This document shows, piece by piece, positions 16,998 to 31,515 of a DNA stretch of 64,000 bases; position 1 is the stretch's first letter; each line of letters opens with the position of its first letter. The notes beneath the pieces were generated by a model. That model was given only the letters and a program-made list of their open reading frames with translations, was not told where the DNA came from and ran no database searches. Source of the stretch: Mycobacterium cookii (GTDB lineage Bacteria; Actinomycetota; Actinomycetes; Mycobacteriales; Mycobacteriaceae). The DNA is taken from positions 3,348,001 to 3,412,000 of the forward strand of contig NZ_AP022569.1 of assembly GCF_010727945.1 (NCBI RefSeq), read 5' to 3'. The translations under genes were made by a program, and so were the position numbers.

Positions 16998-19502
16998 TTA
17001 GGCCTCAGGCTCGGCGTCCGCGTCGGCTGCCTCGGCCTCTTCGGCGTTGCGGGCGATGGCTAACAGTGTGTCGCCCTCACCCAAGTTCATCAACCGAACA
17101 CCCTTGGTCTGCCGGCCGGCCTTGCGGACCTGCTTGGCCATCGTCCGGATCACTCCGCCGCCGGAGGTGATCGCGAACACCTCGCTGTCGTCGTCGACGA
17201 TCAGCGCTCCCACGAGCTTGCCACGACGGGTGTCGTACTGAATCGTCAAGATGCCCTTACCGCCGCGGCCCTGCGCCGTGTACTCCTCGATCGCGGTCCG
17301 CTTGGCATAGCCGCCGGCCGTCGCGACCAGCAGATATGTGCCCTCGCGGACCACATTCAGCGACAGCAGGTAGTCGTCTGTGTTGAACCGCATGCCCTGC
17401 ACACCCGAGGTGGCCCGGCCCATCGGCCGCAGCGCGTCGTCGGTCGCGGAGAACCGGATCGACTGGCCGTTGGCCGAGACCAGCAGCAGATCCTCCTCGG
17501 CGGAGCAGAGCACCGCACCGACCAGCTCGTCGCCGTCGCGCAGGTTGACCGCCACGATGCCGCCCGACCGGTTCGAGTCGAAGTCGGTCAGCTTGGTCTT
17601 CTTGACCAGGCCGTTGCGGGTGGCGAGCACCAGATACGGCGCGTCCTCGTAGCTCTTGATCTGGATGACCTGCGCAATACGCTCCTCGGGCTGGAAGGCC
17701 AGCAGGTTGGCGACGTGCTGGCCGCGCGCGATCCGCGACGCCTCCGGCAGGTCGTAGGCCTTGGCGCGGTACACCCGGCCCTGAGTGGTGAAGAACAGAA
17801 TCCAGTCGTGCGTCGAGCAGACGAAGAAGTGCCGCACGATGTCGTCCTGCTTGAGCCCGGCGCCCTGGACGCCCTTGCCGCCGCGCTTCTGGCTGCGGTA
17901 CAGGTCGGTCTTGGTGCGCTTGGCGTAGCCGGTCTCGGTGATCGTGACGACGACGTCCTCGCGGGCGATCAGGTCTTCGTCGTTGACGTCGCCGTCGGCG
18001 GCGATGATCCGGGTGCGCCGATCGTCGCCGTGCTTGTCGACGAGCTCCTTGAGCTCGTCGTGCACGATCCCGCGCTGACGCTCCGGCTTGGCCAGGATGT
18101 CTTCCAGGTCGGCGATCTCGGCTTCGATCTTGGCCAGGTCGTCGATGATGCGTTGGCGTTCCAGTGCGGCCAGCCGTCGCAGCTGCATGTCGAGGATGGC
18201 CTGCGCCTGGATCTCGTCGATGTCGAGGAGCTCGATCAGCCCGGCCCGGGCGATGTCGACGGTTTCCGACGCGCGGATCAACGCGATCACTTCATCAAGG
18301 GCGTCAAGGGCTTTCACCAGACCGCGCAGGATGTGGGCCCGCTCGTTGGCTTTACGCAACCGGTAGGTGGTGCGCCGGATGATCACGTCGAGTTGATGCG
18401 CGACGTAGTAGCGGATCATCTGGTCCAGACGCAGAGTGCGCGGCACGCCGTCGACGATCGACAGCATGTTGGCGCCGAAGCTTGTCTGCAGCTGAGTGTG
18501 CTTGTAGAGGTTGTTCAGCACCACCTTGGCGACGGCGTCGCGCTTGATCTCCACCACGATGCGCAGGCCGACCCGGTCGCTGCTCTGGTCCTCGATGTTG
18601 GAGATGCCGGCCAGCTTGCCGTCGCGAACCTGCTCGGCGATCGAGGTGATGAAGTTGTCGTGGTTGACCTGATACGGCAACTCGGTGATGACCAGCGACG
18701 TGCGGCCGCGCGAATCCTCTTCTACCTCAACGACTCCGCGCATCCGGATCGAACCTCGGCCGGTGGTGTAGGCGTCATTGATCCCTTGTGAGCCGACGAT
18801 CAGACCGTGCGTCGGGAAGTCGGGGCCCTTGACCCGCTGGCAGACCGCGGCCAGCGTGGCTTCCTCGTCGGCTTCGTGGTTCTCCAGGCACCAGTAGACG
18901 GCCTCGGCGAGTTCGCGCAGGTTGTGCGGCGGAATGTTGGTGGCCATTCCGACCGCGATACCGCCGGAACCGTTGGCCAGCAGGTTGGGGAACCGGCTCG
19001 GCAGCACCGTCGGCTCTTGTACCCGACCGTCGTAGTTGGGGATGAAATCGACTGTCTCCTCGTCGATTTCACGTAGCATCTCCATCGCGAGCGGAGTCAG
19101 CCGTGCCTCGGTGTACCTCATGGCGGCTGGGGGGTCGTTGCCCGGCGAGCCGAAGTTGCCCTGCCCGTCGACCAGCGGGTAGCGCAGCGACCACGGCTGC
19201 GCCATCCGGACCAAAGTGTCGTAGATCGACGAGTCACCGTGCGGGTGGTAGTTACCCATCGTCTCGGCAACGGAGCGTGCGGATTTCGCGTGACCTCGAT
19301 CCGGCCGGAAACCTGAGTCGAACATCGCGTACAGCACCCGGCGGTGCACCGGTTTGAGGCCGTCGCGTACCTCCGGCAGCGCGCGGCCCACGATCACGCT
19401 CATCGCGTAGTCGATGTAGCTGCGCTGCATCTCGTGCTGAATATCTACCGGTTCGATGCGGTCGCCGGCTTCGTCGCTCGGCGGCAACGTCGTGTCAGTC
19501 AT
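16998..19502 (-). CDS. gyrA: DNA gyrase subunit A
   Basis: 834 aa. N-terminal breakage-reunion domain with catalytic Tyr130 in [10 protein letters not shown] and a quinolone-resistance region [11 protein letters not shown] (residues 89-99). The coiled-coil tower follows. The C-terminal DNA-wrapping beta-pinwheel carries the GyrA box QKRGGKG and a second box-like QGRGGKG. With GyrB it introduces negative supercoils. Residue 91, equivalent to Ala90 of M. tuberculosis and Ser83 of E. coli, is Ser. Residue 96 is Thr, as in most mycobacteria. It follows gyrB by 38 bp, so a gyrBA operon is expected. Confidence 0.98.
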   Translation of the reverse strand: MTDTTLPPSDEAGDRIEPVDIQHEMQRSYIDYAMSVIVGRALPEVRDGLKPVHRRVLYAMFDSGFRPDRGHAKSARSVAETMGNYHPHGDSSIYDTLVRMAQPWSLRYPLVDGQGNFGSPGNDPPAAMRYTEARLTPLAMEMLREIDEETVDFIPNYDGRVQEPTVLPSRFPNLLANGSGGIAVGMATNIPPHNLRELAEAVYWCLENHEADEEATLAAVCQRVKGPDFPTHGLIVGSQGINDAYTTGRGSIRMRGVVEVEEDSRGRTSLVITELPYQVNHDNFITSIAEQVRDGKLAGISNIEDQSSDRVGLRIVVEIKRDAVAKVVLNNLYKHTQLQTSFGANMLSIVDGVPRTLRLDQMIRYYVAHQLDVIIRRTTYRLRKANERAHILRGLVKALDALDEVIALIRASETVDIARAGLIELLDIDEIQAQAILDMQLRRLAALERQRIIDDLAKIEAEIADLEDILAKPERQRGIVHDELKELVDKHGDDRRTRIIAADGDVNDEDLIAREDVVVTITETGYAKRTKTDLYRSQKRGGKGVQGAGLKQDDIVRHFFVCSTHDWILFFTTQGRVYRAKAYDLPEASRIARGQHVANLLAFQPEERIAQVIQIKSYEDAPYLVLATRNGLVKKTKLTDFDSNRSGGIVAVNLRDGDELVGAVLCSAEEDLLLVSANGQSIRFSATDDALRPMGRATSGVQGMRFNTDDYLLSLNVVREGTYLLVATAGGYAKRTAIEEYTAQGRGGKGILTIQYDTRRGKLVGALIVDDDSEVFAITSGGGVIRTMAKQVRKAGRQTKGVRLMNLGEGDTLLAIARNAEEAEAADADAEPEA

Positions 19503-19540
19503 GTATTCCTTCGGTCGTCGGAGCTAACCGCCCCGATTTT

Positions 19541-21634
<2,094 letters not shown>

Positions 21635-21793
21635 TCAGTCTACCGTCAAGACGGCCCAGCACCGATTCTGCGCGGGCGTTTCTGCACAGCTATCTGCGCC
21701 GTGTGCGGAATTTTTTGCTATTGGCTGCGTCCAGACGCTTGACAAAGCGATTTGCGTCCTTGTGACGGCCCTCAGCGGATCTCCCGGAGCGGG

Positions 21794-22357
21794 TCATCCG
21801 TACGTGTCGCGCGGCCCTCGTCCGGCGATGTGCAAGCGGCCTTTGCGCCACGACGGAGCGACCGGACCGGTGATCTTCAGACTTGTCACCACTCCGTCGC
21901 CGACCTCGGCCGCGATTTTCGCCAACACCTGCGCCTGGATCATCCGCAGCTGGGTGGCCCAGGCCGTCGATTCCGCCGATACGCTCAGCACCCCGTCCCG
22001 CAGCGCGGTCGGGGTTGCGTGCTCGGCGATGTTGGCACCGACCACCGTCGGCCATCGGCCGAACACTGCACCCTCGGCGACGCGGGGGGTCCACCCTTGT
22101 TTCTTCGCCAATTCGCGGGCGGCACCACCCAGCGGCTGCGGATCACGCGAATCCGGGCCGGGGCCAGACCAGCGCCGCCGGGAGCCCGCGCCGGCGACCC
22201 GGCGGGCGGGCGGCAGCCGGCGGCCGCGCCCGACGTCTTTGCCTTGCGTGCGCGCGGCGCCGCGGGCTTCCTCCAGAACGCGCCGAACCAGATCCATGCC
22301 GCTCAGCCCGCCCAACTGCTCGGGCGGTTCGGTCTTGTCGTTGTCCTGGTCCGTCAC
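21794..22357 (-). CDS. DUF721/DciA-like protein (Rv0004 family)
   Basis: 187 aa. An N-terminal basic, disordered part ([20 protein letters not shown]) precedes a C-terminal DUF721 domain (about 85-185: [20 protein letters not shown] ... [20 protein letters not shown]). DUF721 proteins include DciA, which loads the replicative helicase DnaB in bacteria lacking DnaC. In mycobacteria the position between recF and gyrB is conserved, supporting a role in replication start. ATG overlaps the recF stop (ATGA). Family call strong; helicase-loading role inferred from the family. Confidence 0.9.
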   Translation of the reverse strand: MTDQDNDKTEPPEQLGGLSGMDLVRRVLEEARGAARTQGKDVGRGRRLPPARRVAGAGSRRRWSGPGPDSRDPQPLGGAARELAKKQGWTPRVAEGAVFGRWPTVVGANIAEHATPTALRDGVLSVSAESTAWATQLRMIQAQVLAKIAAEVGDGVVTSLKITGPVAPSWRKGRLHIAGRGPRDTYG

Positions 22358-23499
22358 GATTGCACCGCCGATGTCGGTCCGCTGTCGTCGTCGTTCAGGG
22401 TGATACGCACAAGTGTGGCATCCCAGTCACGCGGGATGTCGTCGAGAACGGCGGCGGTCACCAAGACCTGTTCTGCCGATGCAGCGGCCGCGGCCAGCGC
22501 CTCTCGCCGCGCGGTGTCGAGTTCGGCGAACACGTCGTCGAGTATGAGCACCGGATCGCTGCCGTCGGCTCGCAACAATTCGTACGACGCCAGCCGCAAG
22601 GCGAGTGCCATCGACCACGATTCGCCATGGCTCGCAAAGGCTTTCGCGGGTTGCTCGCCGAGCCGCAGTTCCAGGTCGTCGCGGTGGGGACCGACGAGAC
22701 ACACGCCGCGCTCGAGTTCGGCGTCGCGTCGCGCGGCCATCTTCGCCAGCAGCGCTTCCCGGAGCACCTCCACCTCCGGGTGCTCGGATTCGATGTCGAT
22801 GCCGGCGTGGTAACCGATCGACGCCGGCCGCGACGCCGGCGCCAACACTTGGTAACTCTTCTGCAGTTCCGGGGCCAGCTCGTTGACCAGGTTCATCCGT
22901 GCGGCCATCAACTCGGCTCCATGTGTGGCCAGGTGCCCGTCCCACACATCGAGGGTCTCCAGCGCGCCACGGTCTCCCCGAAAACGCGCTCCTGAAGCGG
23001 ATTTCAGCAAGGCCGCGCGCTGGCGCAGAACTTTGTCGTAGTCCGCCCGGATGCCGGCGACCCGCGGGCGGCGAACCGCAGCCAGGTCGTCGAGATACCG
23101 CCGGCGATCCGAGGGGTCTCCCCGGACCAGTGCCAAGTCCTCGGGGGCGAACAGCACCGCCCGCAGCACCCCGAGCACCTCGCGGGGGCTGCGGACCGGG
23201 GAGCGGTTCAGCCGCGCCTTATTGGCCCGGCCTGCCGCGATCTCCAAATCGACCGCGCATTCCCGGCCCTCGTTGACGACGATGGTCGAGACCACCGCGC
23301 GCTGCGCGCCCACTCGGATCAGCGGGGCGTCCGTGGCGACCCGGTGCGACCCCAACGTCGACGAATACCACAGCGCCTCAACAAGATTCGTTTTACCGAA
23401 GCCGTTTGACCCGATAAACACCGTTCGCCCGGGCGTCAACTCGAGTTCGACGTTCGCCCACGAGCGGAAATCCTGTAAGCCCAGGTGGCGGACGTACAC
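22354..23499 (-). CDS. recF: DNA replication/repair protein RecF
   Basis: 381 aa, SMC-like ATPase. Walker A is [15 protein letters not shown] near residue 31; the C-terminal half has a signature-like region ([17 protein letters not shown]) and Walker [12 protein letters not shown]. RecF helps load RecA at stalled forks with RecO and RecR. Follows dnaN by 7 bp and overlaps the DUF721 gene, so dnaN-recF-DUF721 read as one unit. Length is close to the 385 aa in M. tuberculosis. Confidence 0.97.
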   Translation of the reverse strand: MYVRHLGLQDFRSWANVELELTPGRTVFIGSNGFGKTNLVEALWYSSTLGSHRVATDAPLIRVGAQRAVVSTIVVNEGRECAVDLEIAAGRANKARLNRSPVRSPREVLGVLRAVLFAPEDLALVRGDPSDRRRYLDDLAAVRRPRVAGIRADYDKVLRQRAALLKSASGARFRGDRGALETLDVWDGHLATHGAELMAARMNLVNELAPELQKSYQVLAPASRPASIGYHAGIDIESEHPEVEVLREALLAKMAARRDAELERGVCLVGPHRDDLELRLGEQPAKAFASHGESWSMALALRLASYELLRADGSDPVLILDDVFAELDTARREALAAAAASAEQVLVTAAVLDDIPRDWDATLVRITLNDDDSGPTSAVQS

Positions 23500-23506
23500 C
23501 TAACCG

Positions 23507-24706
23507 CTAACCGGGCAGACGAACCGGCATCAGCAGATACACGTAATCCGTCTCCGCCGCCGGGAACGGTCCGCTACCACTGGCCTGCGCGTCGTCATCG
23601 GTGGCCGGCCGCAACACCGCCGGACGGCTGGGCGTGGTGAACCCGAACGACACCCGGCCAGAGTGCAACGAGCCCAACCCGTCGGTGAGATACGTCGGGT
23701 TGAACGCGATCGTGAGGGGCTCGCCGGCGAATTCCACCGGGACTTCCTCTTCGGCCCGACCCACGTCGTCGGCGCCGGCCGACAGCCGCAGCACGTCGCC
23801 GGAGAATTCCATCCGGACCTGAGCGCCGCGGTCGGCCACCAGCGCCACGCGCTTGATCGCCTCGGTCAGCTCGGCCACCCCGATGGTGGCCACCGCCGTG
23901 TGCTCGGTGGGCAGCAGTTGGCGGAACTTGGGGAACTCCGCGTCCAGCAACCGGGTTGTGCTGCGCTTGCCATTGCCACTGATTCCGAGCAGTCCGTCCT
24001 TGCCCACGGCGGGCCCGGCTCCCAGCGACAGGTGGACTTCGGCGCCGTCGGTCCCGCTCTTGGCCGCCTCGGACAGGGTCTTGGCCGGCACCAGCACGGC
24101 GGCCTCGACATCGGGTGCGGCCGCCGACCAGGTCAGCTCGCGAACCGCCAACCGGAACCGGTCGGTGGCAGCCAAAACGACCGATTCACCGGATATTTCG
24201 ACTCGAATCCCGGTCAGCATCGGCAGCGTGTCGTCGCGGCCGGCGGCGACGGCGACCTGGCCGATCGCTTCGGAGAACACCTCCGAGGACAAGGCGCCCG
24301 TCTCGTCGGGCAGCGTCGGCAGCGTCGGGTAATCCTCGACGGCCATCGTCGGCAACGAGAACTTCGCGTTTCCGCACGCAATCGACACCCTGGTCCCTTC
24401 GACGTGCACGTCGACGGGCTTGTTCGGCAACGCCCGGGTGATGTCAGACAACAACCGCCCTGACACCAAAGCGGTTCCAGGAGAGGCGATTTCGGCTGCC
24501 AACCGAACTTCGGCGGAGACTTCGTAGTCGAAACCGGAGATCGTCAGGCCGTCATCTGAGCCGGTCAGCAGCACGCCGGCCAGTACCGGCACCGTGGGCC
24601 TGGCCGGCAGCGTTCGCGCCACCCACGCCACCGCCTCGGCGAAGTCGTCCCGCACCAAGCGAAACTTCAAGTCGGTCAAGCCGACTGTGGTCGTCGCCAC
24701 GTCCAT
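23507..24706 (-). CDS. dnaN: DNA polymerase III sliding clamp (beta)
   Basis: 399 aa with three clamp domains. N-terminal [20 protein letters not shown], mid-protein [20 protein letters not shown] and [14 protein letters not shown], and the C-terminal peptide-binding end [12 protein letters not shown]. It forms the ring that tethers replicative polymerase. The start gives [13 protein letters not shown], as in other mycobacteria. It is separated from dnaA by the oriC region and leads into recF 7 bp later. Confidence 0.98.
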   Translation of the reverse strand: MDVATTTVGLTDLKFRLVRDDFAEAVAWVARTLPARPTVPVLAGVLLTGSDDGLTISGFDYEVSAEVRLAAEIASPGTALVSGRLLSDITRALPNKPVDVHVEGTRVSIACGNAKFSLPTMAVEDYPTLPTLPDETGALSSEVFSEAIGQVAVAAGRDDTLPMLTGIRVEISGESVVLAATDRFRLAVRELTWSAAAPDVEAAVLVPAKTLSEAAKSGTDGAEVHLSLGAGPAVGKDGLLGISGNGKRSTTRLLDAEFPKFRQLLPTEHTAVATIGVAELTEAIKRVALVADRGAQVRMEFSGDVLRLSAGADDVGRAEEEVPVEFAGEPLTIAFNPTYLTDGLGSLHSGRVSFGFTTPSRPAVLRPATDDDAQASGSGPFPAAETDYVYLLMPVRLPG

Positions 24707-25226
24707 TGCGTCCCTTCATCACCCCGAACAGCAAGGCCAACGTCGGCGGCCTCACCCAGTGAAGTGCGGTGGTACCGCCGATGGACGCCCGTGCCCGTAA
24801 ACCGTTCCGACGACCGAAACGGAAGTCGAACCACAACGTTAGAGCGTCGGACGCCAACTTGAAAGCTAATCGAAATCAGTGACACTCGGGTGTTTCGGAC
24901 GCCTCGACGAGGGTGTGGAACGCCGCTTCCCCAGGGCCCTTTTCTGAAGAAGAAACTATGTAGAGATTTCAATAACAGTATTAGGGCCTGTGCACATTGG
25001 GGATAGCTGGAAGTCTGCGCTGTTCGAAGGGCCGGCCCGGGTGTGGATGATCGGACGACGGCTTGTGTGGTTCGTGTGCAGCGGATGGGGATCGGCAGCG
25101 GCTGTGCACTGACGGGGTCGTCGACCGCAGATGTGTGAGCAGTTTCCGCACAAGGGTATCCACAGCCGATTGTGTGACACGTGTGGTGAAGAGGGACAGA
25201 AGTTCTTCAGAAAATTTTGTGCGGGA
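24707..25226. other. chromosomal replication origin oriC (dnaN-dnaA intergenic)
   Basis: 520 bp without a gene between dnaN and dnaA, the position of oriC in mycobacteria. An A+T-rich stretch at 24944-24986 (GAAGAAGAAACTATGTAGAG, then TTTCAATAACAGTATTA) is the best unwinding-element candidate. DnaA-box-like 9-mers with one mismatch occur at 24988-24996 (CTGTGCACA), 25042-25050 (TGTGGATGA, minus) and 25156-25164 (GTATCCACA). Weaker ones are near 25102 and 25182. No perfect box is present, as is usual for mycobacterial origins, which use many low-affinity sites. Confidence 0.88.
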
Positions 25227-26729
25227 TCAGCGCTTGGAGCGCTGTCGGATGCGAGTGGTGAGTTCTTTGACGTGATCGAAGACCTCACGGCGCTCGGCCA
25301 TCTCGGACAGGATCTTCTTCTGCGCATACATCACGGTGGTGTGATCCCTACCGAATGCCTGCCCGATCTTGGGCAGCGACAGGTCGGTGAGTTCGCGGCA
25401 GAGATACATGGCGATCTGTCGCGATTGAGCCAGGGCCCGCGTTTTTCCTGGGCCACGCAGCTCCTCGACCGTGGTGTCGAAGTATTCCGCGGTGGCGGCC
25501 ATGATCGTCGCGGCACTGATCTGCATGGTGCTGGCGTCGGCGATCAGATCACGCAACACGATCTCGGCCAGGGCTTTGTCGATCGGTGCTTTGTTGAGCG
25601 AGGCGAACGCGGTCACTCGGATGAGCGCGCCTTCCAGTTCGCGGATGTTGCGTTCGATGCTGCTGGCGATCAGCTCGAGCACATCATCGGGAACGTTGAG
25701 TCGTTCCATCTGAGCTTTCTTGCGCAGGATCGCGATTCGGGTTTCGAGCTCCGGCGGCTGAACGTCGGTGATCAGTCCCCACTCGAAGCGAGTGCGTAAC
25801 CGGTCCTCGAGGGTGGCCAGCTGTTTGGGCGGCCGGTCGGAGGAGATGACGATCTGCTTGTTGGCGTTGTGCAGCGTATTGAAGGTGTGGAAGAACTCCT
25901 CCTGGATACCTTCTTTGCCTTCGATGAATTGAATGTCATCGACCAGGAGCACATCGACGTCGCGGTAGCTGCGCTTGAACGCCACCTTGCGGTCGTCGCG
26001 CAGCGAGTTGATGAAGTCGTTGGTGAACTCCTCGGTGGATACATACTTCACCCGCATCCCCGGGAACAGCCGCTGCGCGTAGTTGCCGGCCGCGTGCAGC
26101 AGATGGGTCTTGCCGAGACCGGATTCACCCCAGATGAAAAGCGGGTTGTAGGCCCGGGCCGGTGCCTCGGCGATCGCCAGGGCCGCGGCGTGGGCGAACC
26201 GATTGGACGCACCGATGACGAACGTGTCGAAGGTGTAGCGCCGGTTCAGGCTCAGGCCGGCGGCCGCATCCGCTGCGGTGCTGTGCGGGCGTTCGGAGAA
26301 ATACGACGGCCAGTTCTGGTGGGCGCTCGCCAGGGCTTCGCTGTCGTCGTCGACCTCGTCGAAGTCGGCGAGTTGTTCCTCCAACCCGGAAGCGGTGCCG
26401 TCGTCGGGTTCGTCGGCAGCCATCGCCGAGATGCGGACACCGAGTTCGATCTGTTGCCCGAGCCGGCGACTCAACGCCTCGGTGATCTGGGTGCGCAGGT
26501 GTCGTTCGATCTCGTTCTGGACGAAGCTGCTCGGCACCGACAGCAGAGCGAAGCCTTCGACGATCTGCAGCGGCTGGACGAGGTTGAGCCACGCGCGTTG
26601 TTGGGGAGTCAGCGGCGCAGCGTACTGCTCGCCGTTGGTGGTGGGGCCGTCGGGAGAGATTTCGCCGTTGAGTTCCGAGACGACCGCGCTCCAGACCGAT
26701 GCGAAGCTTGATCCGGGGTCCTCGGTCAC
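25227..26729 (-). CDS. dnaA: chromosomal replication initiator DnaA
   Basis: 500 aa. Domain I (1-90: [15 protein letters not shown] ... [12 protein letters not shown]), an acidic variable linker (about 100-145), AAA+ ATPase with Walker [11 protein letters not shown], Walker [10 protein letters not shown] and SSDRPP sensor, and the C-terminal DNA-binding domain IV with [14 protein letters not shown] contacting DnaA boxes. Slightly shorter than M. tuberculosis DnaA (507 aa) because of the linker. Oriented away from rpmH and toward dnaN, the usual actinobacterial order. Confidence 0.98.
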   Translation of the reverse strand: MTEDPGSSFASVWSAVVSELNGEISPDGPTTNGEQYAAPLTPQQRAWLNLVQPLQIVEGFALLSVPSSFVQNEIERHLRTQITEALSRRLGQQIELGVRISAMAADEPDDGTASGLEEQLADFDEVDDDSEALASAHQNWPSYFSERPHSTAADAAAGLSLNRRYTFDTFVIGASNRFAHAAALAIAEAPARAYNPLFIWGESGLGKTHLLHAAGNYAQRLFPGMRVKYVSTEEFTNDFINSLRDDRKVAFKRSYRDVDVLLVDDIQFIEGKEGIQEEFFHTFNTLHNANKQIVISSDRPPKQLATLEDRLRTRFEWGLITDVQPPELETRIAILRKKAQMERLNVPDDVLELIASSIERNIRELEGALIRVTAFASLNKAPIDKALAEIVLRDLIADASTMQISAATIMAATAEYFDTTVEELRGPGKTRALAQSRQIAMYLCRELTDLSLPKIGQAFGRDHTTVMYAQKKILSEMAERREVFDHVKELTTRIRQRSKR

Positions 26730-27299
26730 CGACGGGTCCCCCTGCTACGACTTCGAAGTGCAACCGTTGTTGGCGACGACGAACTGTCCACATGGTTATC
26801 CACACGTGTGGACAGGACAGCCACCACCGCGCCGCAGGTTGCCCCCGACGGCACGCGGGACCGGTTCGTGAGACAGCCAACAAGAGTCAGTTGGTGAGGA
26901 ACCGGTCTGCCATCCTCGCTTCGTTGTCGAGCGCCGCTTCGGTCTGGAACGGCACTGCCCGAAATTAACAGCTTTCCCGGCGGACGCCAACCGTTCTGCA
27001 ACATTGGCAAGGCAATTCGTGAGATTGCTCGCCGGACCGGGTGCGGGTGTGACATCAGTTAAGGATCGGCGTTCGGCGGCGGCTCACGCAAGCCAGGTTT
27101 GACCCGGCGAACAGCGGTCAGTACCCTCGTACAGTCGCCCGAAAGTCGGCGATACGGCTGCGATCCGAGCATCACGCCCGGGGGCCGCGCCGGTTACCAC
27201 CGAGACACAAAGCCCAACGGGGCTACGTGAGGGCAAGCGCGACCACACCGGCACGGCGACCGGGCGGCGCACGATGCCAGATGTAACGAGGAGAGAGTC
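26730..27299. promoter_or_regulatory. dnaA-rpmH divergent intergenic region
   Basis: 570 bp with no convincing gene. It contains the divergent promoters of dnaA and of rpmH-rnpA. Near dnaA lie three closely packed strong DnaA boxes (26784-26815). The rpmH side ends in AACGAGGAGAGAGTC before the GTG. No open frame with a recognisable product was found. Confidence 0.7.
26784..26815. promoter_or_regulatory. cluster of three strong DnaA boxes upstream of dnaA
   Basis: CTGTCCACA at 26784-26792, TTATCCACA at 26796-26804 and, on the opposite strand, CTGTCCACA (TGTGGACAG) at 26807-26815. They lie 55-86 bp upstream of the dnaA start. Their quality exceeds that of any box in the dnaN-dnaA gap, which suggests autoregulation of dnaA or an origin-accessory role. 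Confidence 0.8.
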
Positions 27300-27443
27300 G
27301 TGGCAAAGGGCAAGCGGACCTTCCAGCCGAACAACCGGCGCCGAGCCCGCGTGCACGGATTCCGGCTGCGGATGCGCACCCGGGCCGGCCGGGCAATCGT
27401 GTCGGACCGGCGTCGTAAGGGACGTCGCTCGCTGACTGCCTGA
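27300..27443 (+). CDS. rpmH: 50S ribosomal protein L34
   Basis: 47 aa: [20 protein letters not shown] then [20 protein letters not shown]. It is the small, extremely basic L34 of the large ribosomal subunit, of the same length as in M. tuberculosis. GTG start with GAGGAG 7-8 nt upstream. It is followed by rnpA after 13 bp, the conserved rpmH-rnpA pair divergent from dnaA. Confidence 0.97.
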   Translation: MAKGKRTFQPNNRRRARVHGFRLRMRTRAGRAIVSDRRRKGRRSLTA

Positions 27444-27456
27444 TTCCAATTTCGGT

Positions 27457-27822
27457 GTGACAGCGGTGCTTTCCGCACGAAACCGTATGACGCGGTCAAC
27501 GGATTTCGATGTCACGGTGAAGCACGGGGCTCGAGCCGTGCAGCCGGACATGGTGATCTACGTCCACCGCGGCGATGACGCGACGGCGGATGCACCCAGG
27601 GTGGGTCTGATCGTCTCCAGGTCGGTCGGATCGGCAGTGCAACGGCATCAGATGTCGCGACGATTGCGCCACGCCGCCCGCGACGTCCTTGACGGCCTGC
27701 GTCCGTCGGAGCGATTGGTGATCCGCGCATTGCCCAGCGGCCGCGACGTCGGCTCCGTTCGGTTGGCCGAGGAATTGCGAGCCGGCTTGCGACGGGTGCA
27801 GAAGCCGGGGTCCAGGCGGTGA
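27457..27822 (+). CDS. rnpA: ribonuclease P protein component
   Basis: 121 aa. Carries the RNase P protein signature: the N-terminal [20 protein letters not shown] strand, [28 protein letters not shown] (the RNR-type motif) and a basic C-terminus. It assists the catalytic RNA in tRNA 5' maturation. GTG start at 27457 shortly after rpmH. Its stop overlaps the yidD GTG (GTGA). Confidence 0.95.
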   Translation: MTAVLSARNRMTRSTDFDVTVKHGARAVQPDMVIYVHRGDDATADAPRVGLIVSRSVGSAVQRHQMSRRLRHAARDVLDGLRPSERLVIRALPSGRDVGSVRLAEELRAGLRRVQKPGSRR

Positions 27823-28133
27823 CGCGGCGCTTACGTGTCGTGGAGACCGCGGTGGTGCGCTCGTTGATCTACCTCATTCAGCTTTACCGGCACATGATTT
27901 CGCCGCTGCGATTGCCGACGTGCCGGTTCACCCCGACCTGCAGCCAATACGCGGTGGACGCGCTGGCGGAGTACGGGTTGCTGCGCGGGAGTTGGCTGGC
28001 CGCCGTCCGGCTGGCCAAGTGCGGGCCGTGGCATCGGGGAGGATGGGATCCGGTACCGGAGCGCCGGGGAGCCGGGATCCAAGTCTGGGAAACCCCAGCG
28101 ACGCTAGGGGAGAGTGATTCTGTTGTCTTTTGA
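27819..28133 (+). CDS. yidD: membrane protein insertion efficiency factor YidD
   Basis: 104 aa. Membrane-associated amphipathic N-terminus and the three conserved cysteines: [18 protein letters not shown] and [14 protein letters not shown]. YidD aids insertion by YidC. GTG start overlaps the rnpA stop, and the 3' end runs past the start region of yidC, so rnpA-yidD-yidC are tightly coupled. Confidence 0.93.
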   Translation: MTRRLRVVETAVVRSLIYLIQLYRHMISPLRLPTCRFTPTCSQYAVDALAEYGLLRGSWLAAVRLAKCGPWHRGGWDPVPERRGAGIQVWETPATLGESDSVVF

Positions 28134-29151
28134 TCCGTTCAGCCTGGACTACTTCTATTACCCGGTCTCGGCGATCATGTGGCTCTGGTACAAGGCGTTC
28201 GCGTCGTTCCTGGGCCCGACGAACTTCTTTGCGTGGACGCTGTCGGTGATGTTCCTGGTGTTCACCCTGCGCGCGATTCTGTACAGCCCGTTCGTTCGCC
28301 AGATCCGGACCACCCGGCAGATGCAGGAGCTGCAGCCGCAGATCAAGGCACTGCAGAAGAAGTACGGCAAGGACCGGCAGCGGCTGGCGCTGGAGATGCA
28401 GAAGCTGCAGCGCGAACATGGGTTCAATCCGGTCCTGGGCTGTCTGCCGATGCTCGCGCAGATCCCGGTGTTCCTCGGTCTCTATCACGTGCTGCGGTGC
28501 TTCAACCGGACCAGCACCGGGATCGGGCAGCTGGGTCTGTCGCCGGAGCGCAACCGCGAATTGGGTAACTACGTCTTCTCGGCCACCGATGTCGCGCACT
28601 TCTTGGACGCCAACTTCTTCGGTGCTCCGCTTGGCGCGAGCATGGTGCAGCGCGGATCGAGCCTCGAGGCGTTCACTCACTTCAGCCGGCTGTCCGTCGT
28701 GGCCGTCGGTGTGCCGGTGATGATCCTGGCCGGCGTGGCCACCTACTTCAACAGCCGGGCGTCGGTGGCCCGGCAGAGTCCGGAGGCCGCGGCCAACCCG
28801 CAGACCGCGATGATGAACAAGCTCTCGCTCTACGTGTTCCCGCTCGGGGTCGTGGTCGGCGGACCGTTCCTGCCGCTGGCGATCATCTTCTACTGGTTCT
28901 CGAACAACATCTGGACATTCGGCCAGCAGCACTACGTGTTCGGCATGCTCGAGAAAGAAGAAGAAGAAAAGAAGCGCGAAGCCATCGAACGGCGCGCGGC
29001 CAACGCGCCGCCACCGGGTGCCAAGCCCAAACGATCCGCAAAGAGTACGAACAGTCCGGCGGCGATCGGAAGCGGTGAAGCGACGACGGACAACGGGTCG
29101 GATAGCCGCGCGCCGCGGCCGGGCGCCAAGCCCAAGAAGCGCGGGCGCTGA
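28123..29151 (+). CDS. yidC: membrane protein insertase YidC
   Basis: 342 aa from TTG 28123. This start is preferred because GGGGAGA lies about 9 nt upstream and [14 protein letters not shown] matches the M. tuberculosis start. A GTG at 28114 in the same frame lies only a few bases from that Shine-Dalgarno. Five membrane segments of the Oxa1/YidC core, with the conserved Arg in [20 protein letters not shown] and the coiled-coil cytoplasmic loop ([19 protein letters not shown]). It has a charged basic tail (KPKKRGR) as in other Gram-positive-type YidC. Inserts Sec-dependent and -independent membrane proteins. Confidence 0.95.
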   Translation: MSFDPFSLDYFYYPVSAIMWLWYKAFASFLGPTNFFAWTLSVMFLVFTLRAILYSPFVRQIRTTRQMQELQPQIKALQKKYGKDRQRLALEMQKLQREHGFNPVLGCLPMLAQIPVFLGLYHVLRCFNRTSTGIGQLGLSPERNRELGNYVFSATDVAHFLDANFFGAPLGASMVQRGSSLEAFTHFSRLSVVAVGVPVMILAGVATYFNSRASVARQSPEAAANPQTAMMNKLSLYVFPLGVVVGGPFLPLAIIFYWFSNNIWTFGQQHYVFGMLEKEEEEKKREAIERRAANAPPPGAKPKRSAKSTNSPAAIGSGEATTDNGSDSRAPRPGAKPKKRGR

Positions 29152-29224
29152 CCATCGGTCCGGCGGGACCGGACAACAGACTTAGCCGGGCGAGGACCCG
29201 GGCGACGGGAAGGGAAAGACAGGC

Positions 29225-29800
29225 ATGACAGACGTCGATACCAACGGACACGAGGCACTTGAGGTGACCGCCGAGGAGTCACCATCGGACACCGCCGAGA
29301 CGACGGCGGCGGAGAACGGTGAGCCGGAGGGCGACCTCGAAGAGCGGTTGGTTGCCGAGGGCGAGATCGCCGGCGACTACTTGGAAGAACTGCTGGACCT
29401 GCTTGACTTCGACGGCGACATCGACCTCGACGTCGAGGGCAGCCGGGCGATCGTCAGCATCGACGGCAGCGACGACCTCGCCAAGCTGGTCGGCCGCAAG
29501 GGCGAGGTGCTCGACGCGCTGCAGGAGCTGACCCGCCTCGCGGTCCACCAGAAGACCGGAGTGCGCAGTCGCTTGATGCTGGATATCGCGAGCTGGCGCC
29601 GCCGCCGCCGCGATGAGCTGGCGGCGTTGGGCGACAAGGTGGCCCGACGGGTGCTGGAGAGCGGTGAGCGCGAGGAGCTGTCGCCTATGACCCCGTTCGA
29701 GCGCAAGATCGTGCACGACGCCGTCGCAGCCGTGAACGGTGTGCACAGCGAGAGCGAGGGCGTCGAGCCCTCGCGCCGGGTCGTCGTCCTCGTCGACTGA
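29225..29800 (+). CDS. Jag/KhpB-like KH-R3H RNA-binding protein
   Basis: 191 aa. Acidic N-terminal tail (about 1-50), a KH domain (about 65-125: YLEELLDLLDFDGDIDLDVE ... KLVGRKGEVLDALQELTRLA) and a C-terminal R3H domain (about 130-190: LSPMTPFERKIVHDAVAAV ... SEGVEPSRRVVV). Related proteins (Jag, KhpB, SpoIIIJ-associated) bind RNA and affect division and elongation in Gram-positives. ATG 29225 has GGGAAGGGAAAG upstream. Fixed neighbour of yidC. Its target RNAs are unknown. Confidence 0.92.
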   Translation: MTDVDTNGHEALEVTAEESPSDTAETTAAENGEPEGDLEERLVAEGEIAGDYLEELLDLLDFDGDIDLDVEGSRAIVSIDGSDDLAKLVGRKGEVLDALQELTRLAVHQKTGVRSRLMLDIASWRRRRRDELAALGDKVARRVLESGEREELSPMTPFERKIVHDAVAAVNGVHSESEGVEPSRRVVVLVD

Positions 29801-31511
<1,711 letters not shown>

Positions 31512-31515
<4 letters not shown>

